Shown here: positions 1 through 8,236 of the stretch, one piece after another
Layout: each line of letters starts with the position of its first letter
How positions within the stretch are numbered: position 1 is the first letter of the stretch
Translations under genes and position numbers: made by a program
The notes under the pieces: model-generated
Told to the model about the DNA's origin: nothing
Seen by the model: the letters and a program-made list of their open reading frames with translations, nothing else
Databases searched by the model: none
From: Bacteroidota bacterium
GTDB lineage: Bacteria > Bacteroidota > Rhodothermia > Rhodothermales > UBA10348
NCBI GenBank assembly: GCA_029262775.1
Contig: JAJCYR010000091.1
Coordinates: 62,001-126,000, forward strand
DNA: 64,000 nt
Reading direction: 5' to 3'

Positions 1-2
1 AC

Positions 3-674
3 CACTCGCTGGCGTACGAGCTTTCGCTGCACGTTTTCCTGGATTTATTCGCCGAGGGGTGGCTCATGCTGAGCGTCCTGGCGGCCATGCTCCGCTCGGC
101 CCACCGGTCCATTCCCCGGCATGCCTTCTGGCTTCTTGTGGCCGGTATTCCCACGCTTTTCCTACTGGGGGTTGCGCCCGAACGCCTTCCGTGGGCTCTT
201 CGGCTGGTGGGTAGTTTGGGAGCGCTCCTTACGGTGGCTGGACTGTGGCTCGTCCTGCGGACGGTTCGTACGCGACTGCACCGGGTATGGACATTGCCGG
301 TGACGCTCATGTACGTAAAAATTGTCGTACACGTGGGACTCGCCATTCCTCAGATCGCATCGTGGGGCCTGACGGCCGGACTCCGCATTCCATGGCTCCA
401 CCTGGTGCTACTCGGAATTGTCACAACGGGCCTCGTGGCCGCGGTGCACGACCGCTTCGGCAGCAGATGGACACGCGGCTGGCCCACCTTGCAGATCTCG
501 ATCATACTCGTCCTCATGAGCCTCTTCCTACTGACCGGGCTCTGGCCCGAGAGCCTGCGGGGGACCTGGGCAGGCCCTGTCGTTGCCGGGATTGCCCTGC
601 TTCCACTCATTGCCATGACCCGTATGCTGGTAGCCACACTTTGTCTCCCAACTACGCCACCCCACAGGTGTTGA
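3..674 (+). CDS. Partial multi-pass membrane protein (5' end outside window)
   Basis: The reading frame is open from the first in-frame codon of the window, so the gene very probably begins upstream; the first internal ATG is at 66. The visible 223 residues are mostly hydrophobic, with about six predicted membrane segments separated by short Arg-rich loops. The stretch before the ATG carries a His in a hydrophobic helix followed by a GW pair, vaguely like helices of NnrS or heme-copper-oxidase-like proteins, but I cannot assign a family. The last residues (Cys-Leu-Pro-Thr-Thr-Pro-Pro-His-Arg-Cys) no longer look like a membrane helix and may be read-through into unrelated sequence, because gene remnants follow immediately. 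It is probably an integral inner-membrane protein of unknown function. Confidence 0.5.
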   Translation, partial: HSLAYELSLHVFLDLFAEGWLMLSVLAAMLRSAHRSIPRHAFWLLVAGIPTLFLLGVAPERLPWALRLVGSLGALLTVAGLWLVLRTVRTRLHRVWTLPVTLMYVKIVVHVGLAIPQIASWGLTAGLRIPWLHLVLLGIVTTGLVAAVHDRFGSRWTRGWPTLQISIILVLMSLFLLTGLWPESLRGTWAGPVVAGIALLPLIAMTRMLVATLCLPTTPPHRC

Positions 675-697
675 TCTGGGCCTCTCGAACGGAGGAG

Positions 698-1090
698 TTA
701 CGGGTTGGAGCGGGCCGCGAGCCAGCGGAGGTACACCTTGTGGAGTTCCATGGTTACAACCACGGTCAACTCCACACCCAGGAGCAGATGCTGGAAAGCC
801 TGACTACTTTTCTCAGCCATTCATTCCTGCACGCCGCCGATCAGGGCATTGAGACCCACCACCACCCCAATGAAACCGGCATCGTGGACGTGCCCAATCA
901 GAACGGACACGACCGCTGCCGCTGCCAGGATGTAAATGAGTGGGCTTCGGAGCTGCCGGAGCCCGACCTGCCACCATGAGGGCAGCGGTTTTTCCGGGAG
1001 CACGTTGGGGCCATGGAGCGCGAGCAGTGTGCGTGCTTCCGCGCTTGTCAGGCCGTCGTGCACAGCATCATTGGGCAAGGAAGCCACCAT
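698..1090 (-). pseudogene. Truncated P-type cation ATPase (N-terminal fragment)
   Basis: Residues from the minus strand at 1090 down to 823 match the N-terminal cytoplasmic domain and first two membrane helices of P-type Ca/Mg-like ATPases: a GLTSAEA...HGPN segment, then a PLIYILAAAAVVS helix, then a GLNALIGGVQE segment. An in-frame TGA follows at the position where homologues usually have an aromatic residue or Trp after QE. Reading past it gives AEKSSQAFQHLL and VELTVV, which resemble the next part of the family before a TAA at 698-700. No phosphorylation (DKTGT) or ATP-binding domain follows, so the gene is broken. Its 5' end overlaps the end of the upstream SDR gene by up to 23 bp (a GTG at 1063 is another possible start), suggesting they were once co-transcribed. 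The part beyond the TGA is my inference. Confidence 0.6.
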
Positions 1091-1820
1091 CCACTGGGTA
1101 GTAGGATCCGGTCACAAAACTGGCTTCGGGAGACGTAAGCCAGTAGACCAGTTCAGCGACTTCGTGGGGCTTGCCCAGCCGTCCCACGGCGTGCAGCCCG
1201 GTCAGCATCTGATGCATGTCTGGATCGTTCTCGAAGTCCGAAATCATGGGCGTGCTTATGAACGCAGGACCCACCGAGTTGACCCTGATACCTTGTTCGC
1301 CGTATTCGAGGGCCGTCGCTTTGGTCAGCCCGACGACGCCGTGCTTGGCCGCCGTATAGGCCGGGGCTCCGGCAAACCCAACCGCGCCCAGGATGGACGC
1401 CATGTTGACAATCGATCCACCGCCGCTTCGGAGCATGGCAGGAATCTGATACTTCATGCCGTAGAAGACACCTGACAGGTTGATGGCAATGACGTCGTTC
1501 CAGGCATCTACCGGATACTCCGCCGTCGGATGCAGCTCGCCTCCGATTCCGGCGTTGTTGCACGCCATATCCAGTCGTCCAAAGTGCGTCAGTGCCTCCT
1601 CCACAGTCCGCTCGCAGTCTTCGGGCCTCGACACGTCGGCCTTCACGAACACCGCCTCCCCGCCGCTTATGCGCAGCGCTTCGGCCAGCGATTCACCAGC
1701 CTTTTCATTCACGTCGCTCAGCACGACGGCCGAGCAGCGCGATACGTACAGTTCAGCAATGGCGCGTCCAATTCCGGATGCGGCGCCAGTAACCAAGGCA
1801 ACTCTTCGTTCGGTGTTCAT
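1068..1820 (-). CDS. SDR-family short-chain dehydrogenase/reductase
   Basis: This is a 250-residue classical short-chain dehydrogenase, the normal family length. The NAD(P)-binding glycine motif TGAASGIG is at residues 11-18, NNAG at 88-91, and the catalytic Ser142, Tyr155 and Lys159 are all present (YTAAK). The C-terminus has the usual VDGG ending. Asp36 after the second strand suggests NAD rather than NADP preference (inference). The substrate cannot be read from sequence; 3-oxoacyl-ACP-reductase-like and polyol or glucose-dehydrogenase-like activities are both possible. It is cytoplasmic. The stop codon overlaps the start of the broken ATPase gene downstream on the same strand. The start is ATG at 1820 with 144 bp separating it from the next gene upstream. 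Confidence 0.88.
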   Translation of the reverse strand: MNTERRVALVTGAASGIGRAIAELYVSRCSAVVLSDVNEKAGESLAEALRISGGEAVFVKADVSRPEDCERTVEEALTHFGRLDMACNNAGIGGELHPTAEYPVDAWNDVIAINLSGVFYGMKYQIPAMLRSGGGSIVNMASILGAVGFAGAPAYTAAKHGVVGLTKATALEYGEQGIRVNSVGPAFISTPMISDFENDPDMHQMLTGLHAVGRLGKPHEVAELVYWLTSPEASFVTGSYYPVDGGFLAQ

Positions 1821-1964
1821 GACAGGCCTCCAATCGTGGGTGGTCTGCCATGTTATACGGCGAGGCGGAACAGACGTTGTTCATATTCAGGCCGGGAATC
1901 CCCGCTTCCGAATGCAGGGAATCGCCCGGCGAACGGTCGTCGGTCCCAGCCGCGCCGCCGCGGG

Positions 1965-4178
1965 TCAGAGCTGGATCACGTACGTCAGTTTGGCAATTCC
2001 CACGCGGTCGTTCAACAGGGCGTTCCGGACATCGAACTGGTCGTCTTCGCCCGTGAAATTATAACTCGTGTTGAACACGATGAAGAGGTCCGCTCCCGGC
2101 GAATGAATCCAGTCAATACGGACGTTGGCCTGCAGATCGCCAGAAAAATTATCGTACTGAATAAGCGTGTTGGCGAACAGCTTACGGCTCCATGCGGCAT
2201 TCAGGTTCATACCGAACGTGGTGGCGTTGAAGGCTCCGTTGGCCACTGGCAGGTCAAATTCCTGATGGGAGATGGTCGCATCCATATTCAGATACTTTCC
2301 TGTCCGGAGCCCAATACCGGCCCGATAGGTTGTCCGGTCGCCCCCGAAGAACTCTGCATAGCGCAAATTGCCACTGGCCGAGAAGAACTTGCTGTTGTCT
2401 GTCCGGAACCCAATCGACCCCGAATTCGAGACGTAGTCCCGGGGCAGCAATTCGACGTCGCTGCGCAGGAAGAACGACTCCTCGAGGCGCTCGAAATTGC
2501 GTCCCAACGACCAGTTTATCCGGTCGTTTGTCCGAAAGCGGAAGTTGCCATTGAGTCCCAAATCGGAAGACTGTTTCTGGTTGTCCTGTCCGTTGATGAG
2601 TTGGGCGCTCGCCGAGACCGCGTAGGAGCGGAAAAACCCGTCTCCGAGAAACGGATTGTACGTGGCATTGGTCGCGTAACTTTTCATGTCGCGGCGGCGC
2701 ACGAAGCCGAGTGCCGGATTGAAACGCTTGCCCACGTTGTCGTGCGCCGCGCCCAGGGACCAGTCGGCAGATCTGAGAGCCAGGTTCACCGACCCCGCAC
2801 CGTCCGACCTGTCGGGGTCCTTGTCCTCAATGCGCGAGAACCAGGCGGAAAACTCACTGTTGCCCCAAAAGCGGCGACGCAGGTCAGCACCGTACCCGCG
2901 GTTCCAGGAATTGTCCTGCTCCAGGTTGGTGAAAATCGCGCCGACGGTGGTACGGTCAATCACGTCCACCCGGGCCCGCAGTACGGTATTGTTGCCTCCC
3001 GGTAGGCCGAATTCATCGTTGTCGTCAGTCTGCAGATTCATGGCCCCGATCGATACCTTGTCGAACTGGCCGACGAGACGACCACCGGCCAGTATATCGT
3101 TGGAGATCCCGATCCGCCGTGAGAAAAAGGTCTGCGTCTGCCCCGTATCACCAAACTCGAAAAGACCCTGTCGCTCCAGAAAAAATTCTCTTTTTTCGGG
3201 GAAAAACAGATTGAAACGGGTCAAATCAAGCTGCACGTTGTCCGATTCCACCTGCGCAAAGTCGGTGTTGACGGTCGCATCGAACGTAAAATTGGGGGTC
3301 ATGGCCCATTTCACGTCCAGACCAAGATCCTGATCGGTGTCGGTCTCGAAACCGTTTTCGGTAACACGCGACTTCTGCGCGCCTGAAATGACATACGGCT
3401 TGATAAGCACATTGCGTCCCGGCTTGACGCCTTCAATGCCCTCGAGGTCGGCGTACTGGGACACCTGGAATATCCCAGCGGAAAAACTGCGGGGAATGTA
3501 GGGCCAGAGCGAGCGCTCGCCCGTCCGGTTCAAAAACCGCATGATGGCCACGCCCATCGTCAATTCGTCCTCGTTGTCGAATCGAATGGTTTTGAACGGA
3601 ATGGCCAACTCCACGTGCCAGCCATCGTCGGCAATGCGGCCCTCGCTCTCATAAATACCGTCCCACTGCCAGTCGCTGAACGACATGCTTTCGTCCGTGA
3701 TAATGGCATCGTCCTGCGTACCCAACACATTCGTCTCGAACAGATACGCGTTGCGATCGTCGTTGTACGTGTCGATCAGCAGCCAGAACATGTCGTCGTT
3801 TCCGTTCGGCCCGCCACGCTGCAGGTTGCGCGCCCGGATCTGATCCGGGTCGCTGTCATAGAAACTCAGACCGAAGTAGAGATTCTCCCGGTCATATGCA
3901 ATACGCATGGCCGATGGCTGGCTCGGCGGTGCCCCATCAACGGGGTCAAGTTGGACGAAACTGTCGGCAACGGGCGTTTGCTTCCAGATCTCATCGTCCA
4001 GAATGCCATCGATCCGGGGTGCCTGATCAGCAAAAATGGCCTGAAGGCTGTTTTCGGAACCGATGGGCTGAACATGCAACGTGGCGCCGCCATCCTGCGT
4101 CTGGGCGTGGAGGGGAACTGGCACCGCAAGCGCAACGCCCACGGTAAGAACTGCGAGGCGAGAGGTACAACGGATCAT
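1965..4178 (-). CDS. DUF5916-type outer-membrane protein with CBM9-like N-terminal domain
   Basis: I place the start at the ATG at 4178 because it opens directly on a signal peptide (Arg-rich n-region, hydrophobic core, cleavage after VPLHA). A GTG at 4226 would add 16 residues. After the signal comes a CBM9-like beta-sandwich (PRIDGILDDEIW, then LYFGLSFYDSDP and a GWHVELAIPFKTIRF segment), typical of the DUF5916 family in Bacteroidota. The remaining ~500 residues alternate short polar and aromatic strands and contain FFPEKREFFLE, as expected for an outer-membrane beta-barrel, and end in a strand. Function is unknown; the family is thought to sit in the outer membrane and bind or handle glycans or peptides. 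Long open frames on the opposite strand here are shadows of this gene's codon bias. Confidence 0.82.
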   Translation of the reverse strand: MIRCTSRLAVLTVGVALAVPVPLHAQTQDGGATLHVQPIGSENSLQAIFADQAPRIDGILDDEIWKQTPVADSFVQLDPVDGAPPSQPSAMRIAYDRENLYFGLSFYDSDPDQIRARNLQRGGPNGNDDMFWLLIDTYNDDRNAYLFETNVLGTQDDAIITDESMSFSDWQWDGIYESEGRIADDGWHVELAIPFKTIRFDNEDELTMGVAIMRFLNRTGERSLWPYIPRSFSAGIFQVSQYADLEGIEGVKPGRNVLIKPYVISGAQKSRVTENGFETDTDQDLGLDVKWAMTPNFTFDATVNTDFAQVESDNVQLDLTRFNLFFPEKREFFLERQGLFEFGDTGQTQTFFSRRIGISNDILAGGRLVGQFDKVSIGAMNLQTDDNDEFGLPGGNNTVLRARVDVIDRTTVGAIFTNLEQDNSWNRGYGADLRRRFWGNSEFSAWFSRIEDKDPDRSDGAGSVNLALRSADWSLGAAHDNVGKRFNPALGFVRRRDMKSYATNATYNPFLGDGFFRSYAVSASAQLINGQDNQKQSSDLGLNGNFRFRTNDRINWSLGRNFERLEESFFLRSDVELLPRDYVSNSGSIGFRTDNSKFFSASGNLRYAEFFGGDRTTYRAGIGLRTGKYLNMDATISHQEFDLPVANGAFNATTFGMNLNAAWSRKLFANTLIQYDNFSGDLQANVRIDWIHSPGADLFIVFNTSYNFTGEDDQFDVRNALLNDRVGIAKLTYVIQL

Positions 4179-4295
4179 GAACCGGCTGGATCTGGGTGGA
4201 TGCAATCGGATGTACCGTACGTTCACATTAGCTCCCAGGATTCACTCGCCGTTCATATTATGCGCCCGTCGCCCGTCGCCTGCTGCCGAGGACTG

Positions 4296-5111
4296 TCAGT
4301 TCAGGCGAACCAGCGGCAACACCCTGCTGAACGTCTCCCCCTCAACGCGTATCCAATACATGCCTCCCGCCAGTCCCTTCATGTCCACCCTGAAGGACTC
4401 GTCGGCCGATATCGATCCACTGTAGATTTTCGAAACCTCGCGACCCAGGATGTCGTGGAGGGTGATCCGCATCTGCTCCGTCCGTGCGAGGTGCACGTCA
4501 AACGAGGCGGCATCCCGAACCGGATTGGGGTAGACAGGCGAAATGGTGACGCCCGATGGGAGAGCCCCGTTGTCGTCCACAGACGTTACAATGCCGTTCG
4601 GAGCGCCAGGAGACGGCTCGGCCGCCTCCCAATTGTCCGGGCCGAACACATTGAAACTGGCGCGGGCCATGGACTGCCCAGATGCCGGCGTGGTGACGAA
4701 CGCACCGCTTTCCCAGAAACCGTTCGACACGGCCAGGGGCTCGCGCGTATGATTCCCGGATCCGTACTCCATATAGTCGATCATGCTGTCTGCGTCTCCA
4801 AAATCGGACGTTCCGGGCACATAGAGCCCGACCTCTCCACTCGCAGGAGCCAGCGCGCTGAAGGACACGGCCAGATACTCTCCCGGCGCGAGCAGGCGAT
4901 TGCCCGCGACCATATTCAGCCCCTGAATGGATGCGTAAGTGGGGAATTGACACAGGAAATAGGCCCCCGTATCGATGGCTTCGGTACCCGCATTGACAAG
5001 TTCGACCCATTCTTCCTCGGCGTGAACCTCGCTGATCATGAGGCCGGCGGTCTGGGCCCGCGAGGGGGACGTGAACAGGATCAGAAAAGAGAGCAGTATC
5101 GCGTTACGCAT
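4296..5111 (-). CDS. Secreted lamin-tail-domain protein with T9SS C-terminal sorting domain
   Basis: The 271-residue protein starts with a signal peptide (cleavage about residue 19, SRAQ). A lamin-tail domain follows (residues ~22-150; LMISEVHAEEEWVELVN, LAPGEYLAVS), an immunoglobulin-like fold common in exported bacterial proteins. After a short Pro/Asn linker, residues ~187-271 form a type IX secretion sorting domain with the hallmark YPNP at 194-197, a DILGREV strand and a GMYWIRVEG strand. It should be exported by the Sec system and then carried to the surface or medium by T9SS. No catalytic motif is visible, so it may be adhesive or structural. It diverges from the lipoprotein gene on its 5' side. 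Confidence 0.85.
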   Translation of the reverse strand: MRNAILLSFLILFTSPSRAQTAGLMISEVHAEEEWVELVNAGTEAIDTGAYFLCQFPTYASIQGLNMVAGNRLLAPGEYLAVSFSALAPASGEVGLYVPGTSDFGDADSMIDYMEYGSGNHTREPLAVSNGFWESGAFVTTPASGQSMARASFNVFGPDNWEAAEPSPGAPNGIVTSVDDNGALPSGVTISPVYPNPVRDAASFDVHLARTEQMRITLHDILGREVSKIYSGSISADESFRVDMKGLAGGMYWIRVEGETFSRVLPLVRLN

Positions 5112-5242
5112 GTAGTTGTTCGGAGATGTGGATTTTCGGGCTGGAAGTAGTCACAGGAGAGAAGATCGTCACCCATGGGTACTTTGGATGTTCAATTTAT
5201 TACATTGCAAGCGTCGTATCCATCCAAAAATCTGTCCCTACC

Positions 5243-5968
5243 ATGCATCCCGTTCCCACCACGCGTTCTGTCACGTCCATACGTATGCTCCCCGCCGGCC
5301 TGCTTTTCGGCCTGGGTGCTCTCCTCTTGGCAGCATGTGCCCAGCCGGACACACCCCCCTCCATGGAACCGGAGTCTGCCTCTGACGCCCAGACTGCCGT
5401 TACGGTGGCCGACAACATGTCGTTTTTTATTACGAGCCGGAATCCGGGGGCAGGAGCCGATCTGGGCGGCCTTGACGGCGCCGATGCGCTGTGCCAGTCG
5501 CTCGCAGAGGATGTCGGCGCGGGAGACGGGACGTGGCGCGCGTATCTGAGCACGACGACCATCCATGCGCGTGACCGCATTGGCAGCGGACCCTGGGTAA
5601 ACGCTGCAGGCGTCCAGGTCGCGGCCAATCTTGACCAACTACATGGAGATAATTTTCTGACGAAGGCCACGCAGCTGACCGAACGCGGCGACACGCTCAA
5701 CGGCCGCGGCGACGCGCCCAACATGCACGATATTCTGACGGGCTCCCGCTTGGATGGCACCTCGTTTGGAGACGACGAGACGGACCACACGTGCGGCGAC
5801 TGGACAAGCTCTGCCGAAGACGGCAGCGCCCAGGTAGGTCATCATGACCGCACGGGTGGCGGTGCCAACCCCGAATCCTGGAATTCAGCGCATCCTTCCC
5901 GCGGTTGCAGCCTGGAAAACCTTCGGGCTACTGGCGGTGACGGCCGGTTTTACTGCTTCGCCAACTGA
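5243..5968 (+). CDS. Lipoprotein with DUF1554/endostatin-like domain
   Basis: I chose the ATG at 5243, giving 241 residues, because it supplies Arg8 and Arg14 before the hydrophobic core and a lipobox (LLAAC, Cys32). An ATG at 5288 would leave the signal without positive charge. The mature part after ~residue 60 has a FFITSRNPGAG start, a GADALCQSLA helix, a WRAYLS strand, a repeated CGDW/SRGCS Cys pattern and a final GRFYCFAN. This arrangement resembles the DUF1554 or endostatin-like C-type-lectin fold seen in bacterial surface lipoproteins, but the family call is from memory and uncertain. It is probably an outer-membrane-anchored surface protein. The function is unknown. Confidence 0.65.
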   Translation: MHPVPTTRSVTSIRMLPAGLLFGLGALLLAACAQPDTPPSMEPESASDAQTAVTVADNMSFFITSRNPGAGADLGGLDGADALCQSLAEDVGAGDGTWRAYLSTTTIHARDRIGSGPWVNAAGVQVAANLDQLHGDNFLTKATQLTERGDTLNGRGDAPNMHDILTGSRLDGTSFGDDETDHTCGDWTSSAEDGSAQVGHHDRTGGGANPESWNSAHPSRGCSLENLRATGGDGRFYCFAN

Positions 5969-5995
5969 TCTTCCAGAAGGGCGCGCTCTGATTTT

Positions 5996-6700
5996 TCAAC
6001 AGCCTTCCAGCACCCGCTTGAACAGCACGTTGTTCTCCAGGTGTACGTGGGCGTGCAGGTCTTCCTCAAACTCCTCGAGGCCGGCATAAGCAGCGCGAAA
6101 CGTATTGCAGGCACCTTCAGGGGGCGTAAAGTCATGCGTCAACTCGCGTAGGCGGGCCATGGCACTCCCCGCGGCCTCGTGCTCCGATTCCAACCCGCTG
6201 ATCAACTCGGACAGGTTTTCCACAGAATCACCGCTCGTAACGAGGGGAAAGACGCGCTGCTCTTCGTCATCCATGTGCGCCTCCAGTTCCTCTGCCAGGC
6301 CCGAGAAGACATCCCGGATTTCCGCGAGTTCTGTATAGTGGTGCCCATGCACGGCCGCTACGCGCCTGGTGAAGGCCTTCAGTACCGGAATGCGTTCACG
6401 GACCCATGTGTGGTGCTCGTTAACGATATAGTCGGACAGGAATGCCGGTGACCATGAGCCCGCCTGGGACGGAACGCTCCGCCCCGATGCGGCCTGGGCG
6501 GACGCGAGTGCCTGGTGCAGCGTTTCTGGTGCAATACCTTTGGCTGCACATACATCGGCCACGGTTTTGCCGCCCCCGCAGCAGAAGTCTATACCAAACT
6601 GTTTGAAGACGATACCCCGTCTGAAGTCTTCCGACACGAGGTCTGCTATGGTGCGCTCCGTGAAGGGAGCCGTCGCGGGTTGGGACTGAATGATTTCCAT
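5996..6700 (-). CDS. scdA: Iron-sulfur cluster repair di-iron protein (ScdA/YtfE/RIC)
   Basis: The chosen ATG at 6700 gives 234 residues, the normal length; longer upstream starts add a non-conserved tail. The N-terminal ScdA domain carries the paired cysteines in FCCGGG (Cys40-Cys41). The C-terminal hemerythrin-like four-helix bundle shows the expected His/Glu ligands: HHTWVRER, HGHHYTEL, HMDDEEQRVFP, SEHEAAG and HVHLENNVLF. In other bacteria this cytoplasmic protein restores iron-sulfur clusters after nitric-oxide or oxidative damage. The neighbours do not form an obvious NO-response operon, though the 115-bp region upstream contains a short inverted repeat (see findings). The identification is secure at family level. 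Confidence 0.92.
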   Translation of the reverse strand: MEIIQSQPATAPFTERTIADLVSEDFRRGIVFKQFGIDFCCGGGKTVADVCAAKGIAPETLHQALASAQAASGRSVPSQAGSWSPAFLSDYIVNEHHTWVRERIPVLKAFTRRVAAVHGHHYTELAEIRDVFSGLAEELEAHMDDEEQRVFPLVTSGDSVENLSELISGLESEHEAAGSAMARLRELTHDFTPPEGACNTFRAAYAGLEEFEEDLHAHVHLENNVLFKRVLEGC

Positions 6701-6815
6701 GGCCGTACGGTGCGTTATGAAAAGTGGAGATCGTTTTGTAGAATAAAGACTCGTTTGTCCTCTGTTGCTCTCTACCCGCTGCTTTACGCTGCGTTCCATG
6801 TAATCAGTGTGAACA

Positions 6816-7769
6816 TCACGTGTTCTGATGAGCCGCGTTTCGGTCCCTGCCGGTCAGTGTAATGAGCCCAAAGAGCGTCAGGTTAAGCAGTTTATCGAGT
6901 CCCGCAGCGACTACCAGCATGCTTGCCAGCGGGGCCTGCGCCACACTGAGTGGTCCGGACAGTCCAAGGCCGATACTGGTGAATACCAGCATCTGGTTGG
7001 GCAGGAACGGAATACGGGACAGGATAATACTGACAGCCGCATACGTGAACCACACTGTCAAGGGCACATCGGGCATGACGACGGCCCACATTCCGATCTG
7101 GAGTATTTGGCCGGTAATGAGCCGCCCGACCTGGATGAGCAGAATAATCCCGGCCGTTCGCCACTCCATACTGAAGAGAAAGTGCCGAAAACGGATCCAT
7201 AATGGAATCAGGATTACAAATCCAACCACAGAGAGCAAAAACCACATGACCATACGCTCTCCCACCAGACGGTCCAGTGACAACTCACCCGCTGTCAGGA
7301 AAATACTCACCAGGACTACCGACACGACGGTCGATGCCACCGACGAAATAATGTTGTTGTCACGAATGGTCTCGGCAATGGCACGCTTCGGCAGTCCTAC
7401 CTGTTTTCTCGCCCACTCAAAGAAATAGACTTCACCCGAATATCCAACGACATCCTTGTTGAAAATCCGTTTCTTTATAAAGGCCGGAAACGCTTTGAGA
7501 ACATCAAACTCCCACGTTACTCTGTAAATGAACGACTCTGCAACTGGAAGCAACACGTACAATAAGAGGAAAAGCAGATAGAAAAGCGGATGAACCGGTA
7601 GATTTCGAAACACCTCCGACCAGCCGACCGACGTGAGTTGCCATCCGAGGAGCACCAGAATACCCACCAGCAATACCACCCGAAGTGTGCTGACAAACGC
7701 ATGACCTGCGCGGGTCTCGCGAAAGCGCCGCCACTTCTCAAACGCAGTCTGAAATTGAACGTATGTCAT
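6816..7769 (-). CDS. Integral membrane protein, UPF0104/lysyl-PG-synthase-TM-like
   Basis: About 317 residues (ATG 7769; another ATG at 7784) with seven or eight membrane helices and a short polar insert. The overall pattern, with an LPVAESFIYR loop and a C-terminal LPNQMLVFTSIGLGLSG segment, resembles the flippase-like UPF0104 / LPG_synthase_TM family, which is often placed next to glycosyltransferase and lipid-modification genes. I see no catalytic domain, so a role in lipid or glycan handling in the inner membrane is inference. Its start codon overlaps that of the divergent gene on the plus strand by 7 bp (ATGTCAT). Confidence 0.6.
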   Translation of the reverse strand: MTYVQFQTAFEKWRRFRETRAGHAFVSTLRVVLLVGILVLLGWQLTSVGWSEVFRNLPVHPLFYLLFLLLYVLLPVAESFIYRVTWEFDVLKAFPAFIKKRIFNKDVVGYSGEVYFFEWARKQVGLPKRAIAETIRDNNIISSVASTVVSVVLVSIFLTAGELSLDRLVGERMVMWFLLSVVGFVILIPLWIRFRHFLFSMEWRTAGIILLIQVGRLITGQILQIGMWAVVMPDVPLTVWFTYAAVSIILSRIPFLPNQMLVFTSIGLGLSGPLSVAQAPLASMLVVAAGLDKLLNLTLFGLITLTGRDRNAAHQNT

Positions 7770-8236
7770 ATCTGAACAGGGCAAAAAAATGGCTACTGGG
7801 CACGTTCCTGGTCTACGCCGTTTTGGTCAGCACGAATTTAGGGGAATTCTGGCCGTTTTCCATTTATCCAATGTTCTCACAAGCCGGCAACCCTTGGGTG
7901 AGGGCTGTGGTCCGGGATATATCGGATAACGATACCGACACCATTCTATGGGAACCGACGTCGCGGGACCAGATTCTGGGCCTACCCTTCGCCGTCGAGC
8001 CCACGGGAATCAACCAGAATGACGTGGCAAATTTCGTATCCAAGTCCCGCGACTGGACGCCCCGTCGCACTGCCGCGCTTCGCAAACTGTTCCATACCAA
8101 CCTGGCCGATCGCTCCCTCCTCATATACCGTGTCACAGGTGAACTCAGTGAAGACCGGTCCATCTCGGTGCGCTACGAGCCCTATATCGTCATGACGCCC
8201 GACACCACCATCCTACATCCGGAGATGACGCCATGA
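7763..8236 (+). CDS. Small single-pass membrane protein upstream of HTTM gene
   Basis: A 157-residue protein I do not recognise. Residues ~8-30 form one membrane helix after a Lys/Arg-rich start, and the rest is a soluble domain with a FWPFSIYPMFS segment right after the helix and a RYEPYIVM strand near the end. The soluble part should be extracytoplasmic by the positive-inside rule. The stop codon overlaps the ATG of the next gene (ATGA), which strongly suggests translational coupling and shared function with the HTTM-like protein. The gene starts head-to-head with the UPF0104-like gene. Confidence 0.65.
   Translation: MSYLNRAKKWLLGTFLVYAVLVSTNLGEFWPFSIYPMFSQAGNPWVRAVVRDISDNDTDTILWEPTSRDQILGLPFAVEPTGINQNDVANFVSKSRDWTPRRTAALRKLFHTNLADRSLLIYRVTGELSEDRSISVRYEPYIVMTPDTTILHPEMTP

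Noticed and set aside
1530..5150. Long plus-strand open frames (491 and 511 codons) opposite the DUF5916 and lamin-tail genes
   Set aside because: Their translations lack domain patterns and are antisense shadows of well-supported minus-strand genes with GC-rich codon bias.
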